From the NCBI GenBank assembly GCA_026686845.1, contig JAIVEN010000021.1, positions 19,920,001 to 19,984,000 on the forward strand: a DNA stretch of 64,000 bases. Reading direction: 5' to 3'. This DNA comes from Adenanthera pavonina (lineage: Eukaryota > Streptophyta > Magnoliopsida > Fabales > Fabaceae). Below the pieces are notes generated by a model, which was not told the origin of the DNA, ran no database searches, and saw only the letters and a list, made by a program, of their open reading frames with translations. How positions within the stretch are numbered: position 1 is the stretch's first letter; each line of letters starts with the position of its first letter. The position numbers and the translations under genes were made by a program. Below, in pieces: positions 62,236 through 64,000 of the stretch.

Positions 62236-63890
62236 TTACTTTTGCAAAATATGATCTGTTACTACTCATTTTTTCAATTTTACAACTTAATATTCTAAAT
62301 TTTAATATTTTTTCAATTAAAATTTTTTTATAATTAATGTACTATGCTAGTCCGTAAGTGTAATTCCTCCTTGAATATATATATCATAAATATCAACTAA
62401 TCTATTTCCATAAACTTAAAGGATAGATTCTTTAAAACAAAAATAATATATAAGTCTAATCATTACTTAAAATTATAACAATATCTTTAATATTTTGTAA
62501 AGATTCAATTAAGAATTTTAAAATTATATGTTTTAAATAAATTTGAAGAAAAAAAAATCCCCATAATAATTTAAAGGAGAAAGTGTTATTTCTAAAACCA
62601 GTTAATTATTGAAACCTTTTAACATTGGCTAAATTATTTAAATCATTTAAATAAATAAAACAAAATGAACTAAAAAAAGAAAAATCATGATTGACGTAAA
62701 TGGAACAGCAGACAAATTGGGTTAAATGACTAGAGTTTAAAGAATAAAAATTTGTATCTAACCTATATAATGTCCCTTGATTGGGTGGATGCTTAAGTGT
62801 CACATTGGTGAATAGTAAGTATGTATATAGGCATATAGGTTAAGAGGTAACTATTTGTATTAGGTGGTTTTATCCAGCCCTGTAAATTCAATTGGAGGAA
62901 AAAAATGTATGCGAGTGAAAAAAACTGAAGTAACAGTAGATTTCAAGTGCTTGAGGTCCTTATTAAGAGGTAGAAGTTCTTAAATCTTATATCAATGAAA
63001 AACGAATGTGTGTAAATACTATATAGGTTAGAAGACACAAACTTTAAACCACCATCTGCTTTAGGTGGTTTTTCCAAAAAGGCTATGTTTAAGTAATAAT
63101 AGTAATAAAAAATTTCATTTGGGAATGTCATTTTAGTAGTGTAGATAGATAGAGTTAACCTGCACTAGTGGCAAGTTTCCCATCCTTTCAATGCTTATCC
63201 ACGAACAATATAAGTCTAGGTATTCTACGTGTTACCCAGCAGCTTCTTGTGCTCTTTCGGTGTACATCCTTGGCTTTGAATATGCTTTTGTCATATAAGC
63301 TTTCCATTTTTCAGAGAATTATCTTTCTTTGGGTGCTCCTCAGACGAACTGCTGTCAAATTCTGCAATCTAGAAAAATTAGAAACCATAATGAGTGAGGA
63401 AATAAAGGGGGGAAAATGATCATGATGATGATGATATAAGAAGGAATGCTACTAAAATTTATCATTAAAGAAAAAAATAATCCGAAATTCTCGTTATATT
63501 TTCAGGGTAACAATGTATTAGTACAACTAAGAAATCAGAAAATTAATAGAGTTGTTAATAAAAATTAATCATTCATATCCATAGTTTATCATAAATTTCC
63601 CCGTAGCACTATGCAGTTTTTTTTTTCTTGGAAATTGATAAGAAAAATATAATTTACTCTTTGATCTTTGATTACATAAATTAAACTTTTTTCTAATCAT
63701 ACAGCTTTCCAATGAAATGCAATGCAGAAATTGCAAAATAAGAAAACTAACCATACCCCATGAAAGCACCTTTCAAGATTCATATCCTGATCTCTCCCTG
63801 TAATACCAAACCAAAACCATGGATGAAATCCTTTTAATAGAAAATAGGAGTCAGCTCAGTAACTTAACCACAAAAAATAATTTATTTTTA
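62236..63890. repeat. Diverged tandem duplication, copy B
   Basis: This is the shorter, uninterrupted version of 59171-62235, separated from it by essentially no spacer; the junction lies in the shared ACAAAAAATAATTTA block. It provides the empty-site reference for the insertions in copy A. The copies look about 85% identical by eye. Confidence 0.85.
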
Positions 63891-64000
63891 CCGGTAGAAC
63901 ATATTAGACAAAACTTAGCCCACTTAAATTGGGATTAGTGGTAACTACTTCATGAATTATGATTGGTATAAAATTATAAATGCCACTGAACTCTGGGATT

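Noticed and set aside
1..64000. CRISPR arrays, operons, ribosome binding sites, tRNA and rRNA genes
   Set aside because: Looked for and not seen. The split genes and element types are those of a plant nuclear genome, and no cloverleaf or rRNA-like block was recognised by eye.

Overview
The window is nuclear DNA from a eudicot plant. It is AT-rich, has GT-AG introns that are often several kilobases long, and holds three protein genes of typical plant families in a dense background of transposable elements. I see no bacterial or organellar gene organisation. The species cannot be fixed from the sequence alone.

Layout. (1) About 1-9181, + strand: the 3' part of a METTL13-type (eEF1A methyltransferase-like, spermidine-synthase fold) gene, with eight coding exons visible and the 5' end outside the window. 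One of its introns holds a near-complete but broken RTE-type LINE nested inside a PIF/Harbinger-like MITE. (2) 9702-31346, - strand: a complete 19-exon beta-galactosidase of glycoside hydrolase family 35, BGAL9 type. It has a signal peptide, both catalytic glutamates and a C-terminal galactose-binding lectin domain, and reads through as 890 residues. It converges tail to tail with gene 1 across 520 bp. Its large introns contain two solo LTRs of one family, a small LTR element without a reverse transcriptase, a LINE fragment and a foldback MITE. (3) About 31.4-49 kb: a gene desert made of MITEs (Stowaway pair, MULE-like element with a 9-bp target duplication), an LTR element carrying pieces of ordinary plant genes (one looks like glucosidase II alpha), a second small LTR element, and an L1 LINE broken up by later insertions. 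(4) 49163 to about 52700, - strand: an RNF4-like RING finger protein gene with a 12-nt microexon and a 5' UTR intron. (5) 52.8-55.05 kb: a tandem duplication of about 1.1 kb next to the RING gene promoter, each copy carrying a Helitron-type 3' terminus. (6) 57.5-59.17 kb: a decayed Helitron PIF1-like helicase. (7) 59.17-63.9 kb: a second, diverged tandem duplication. One copy was hit by a PIF/Harbinger-like element that carries an RNase H fragment from an endogenous plant pararetrovirus (Caulimoviridae). The other copy preserves the empty target site.

The three genes have no evident shared pathway: protein methylation, apoplastic galactoside hydrolysis and ubiquitin ligation. The most informative content is the nested element history, in which duplicated segments, target site duplications and interrupted LINEs give a relative order of events.
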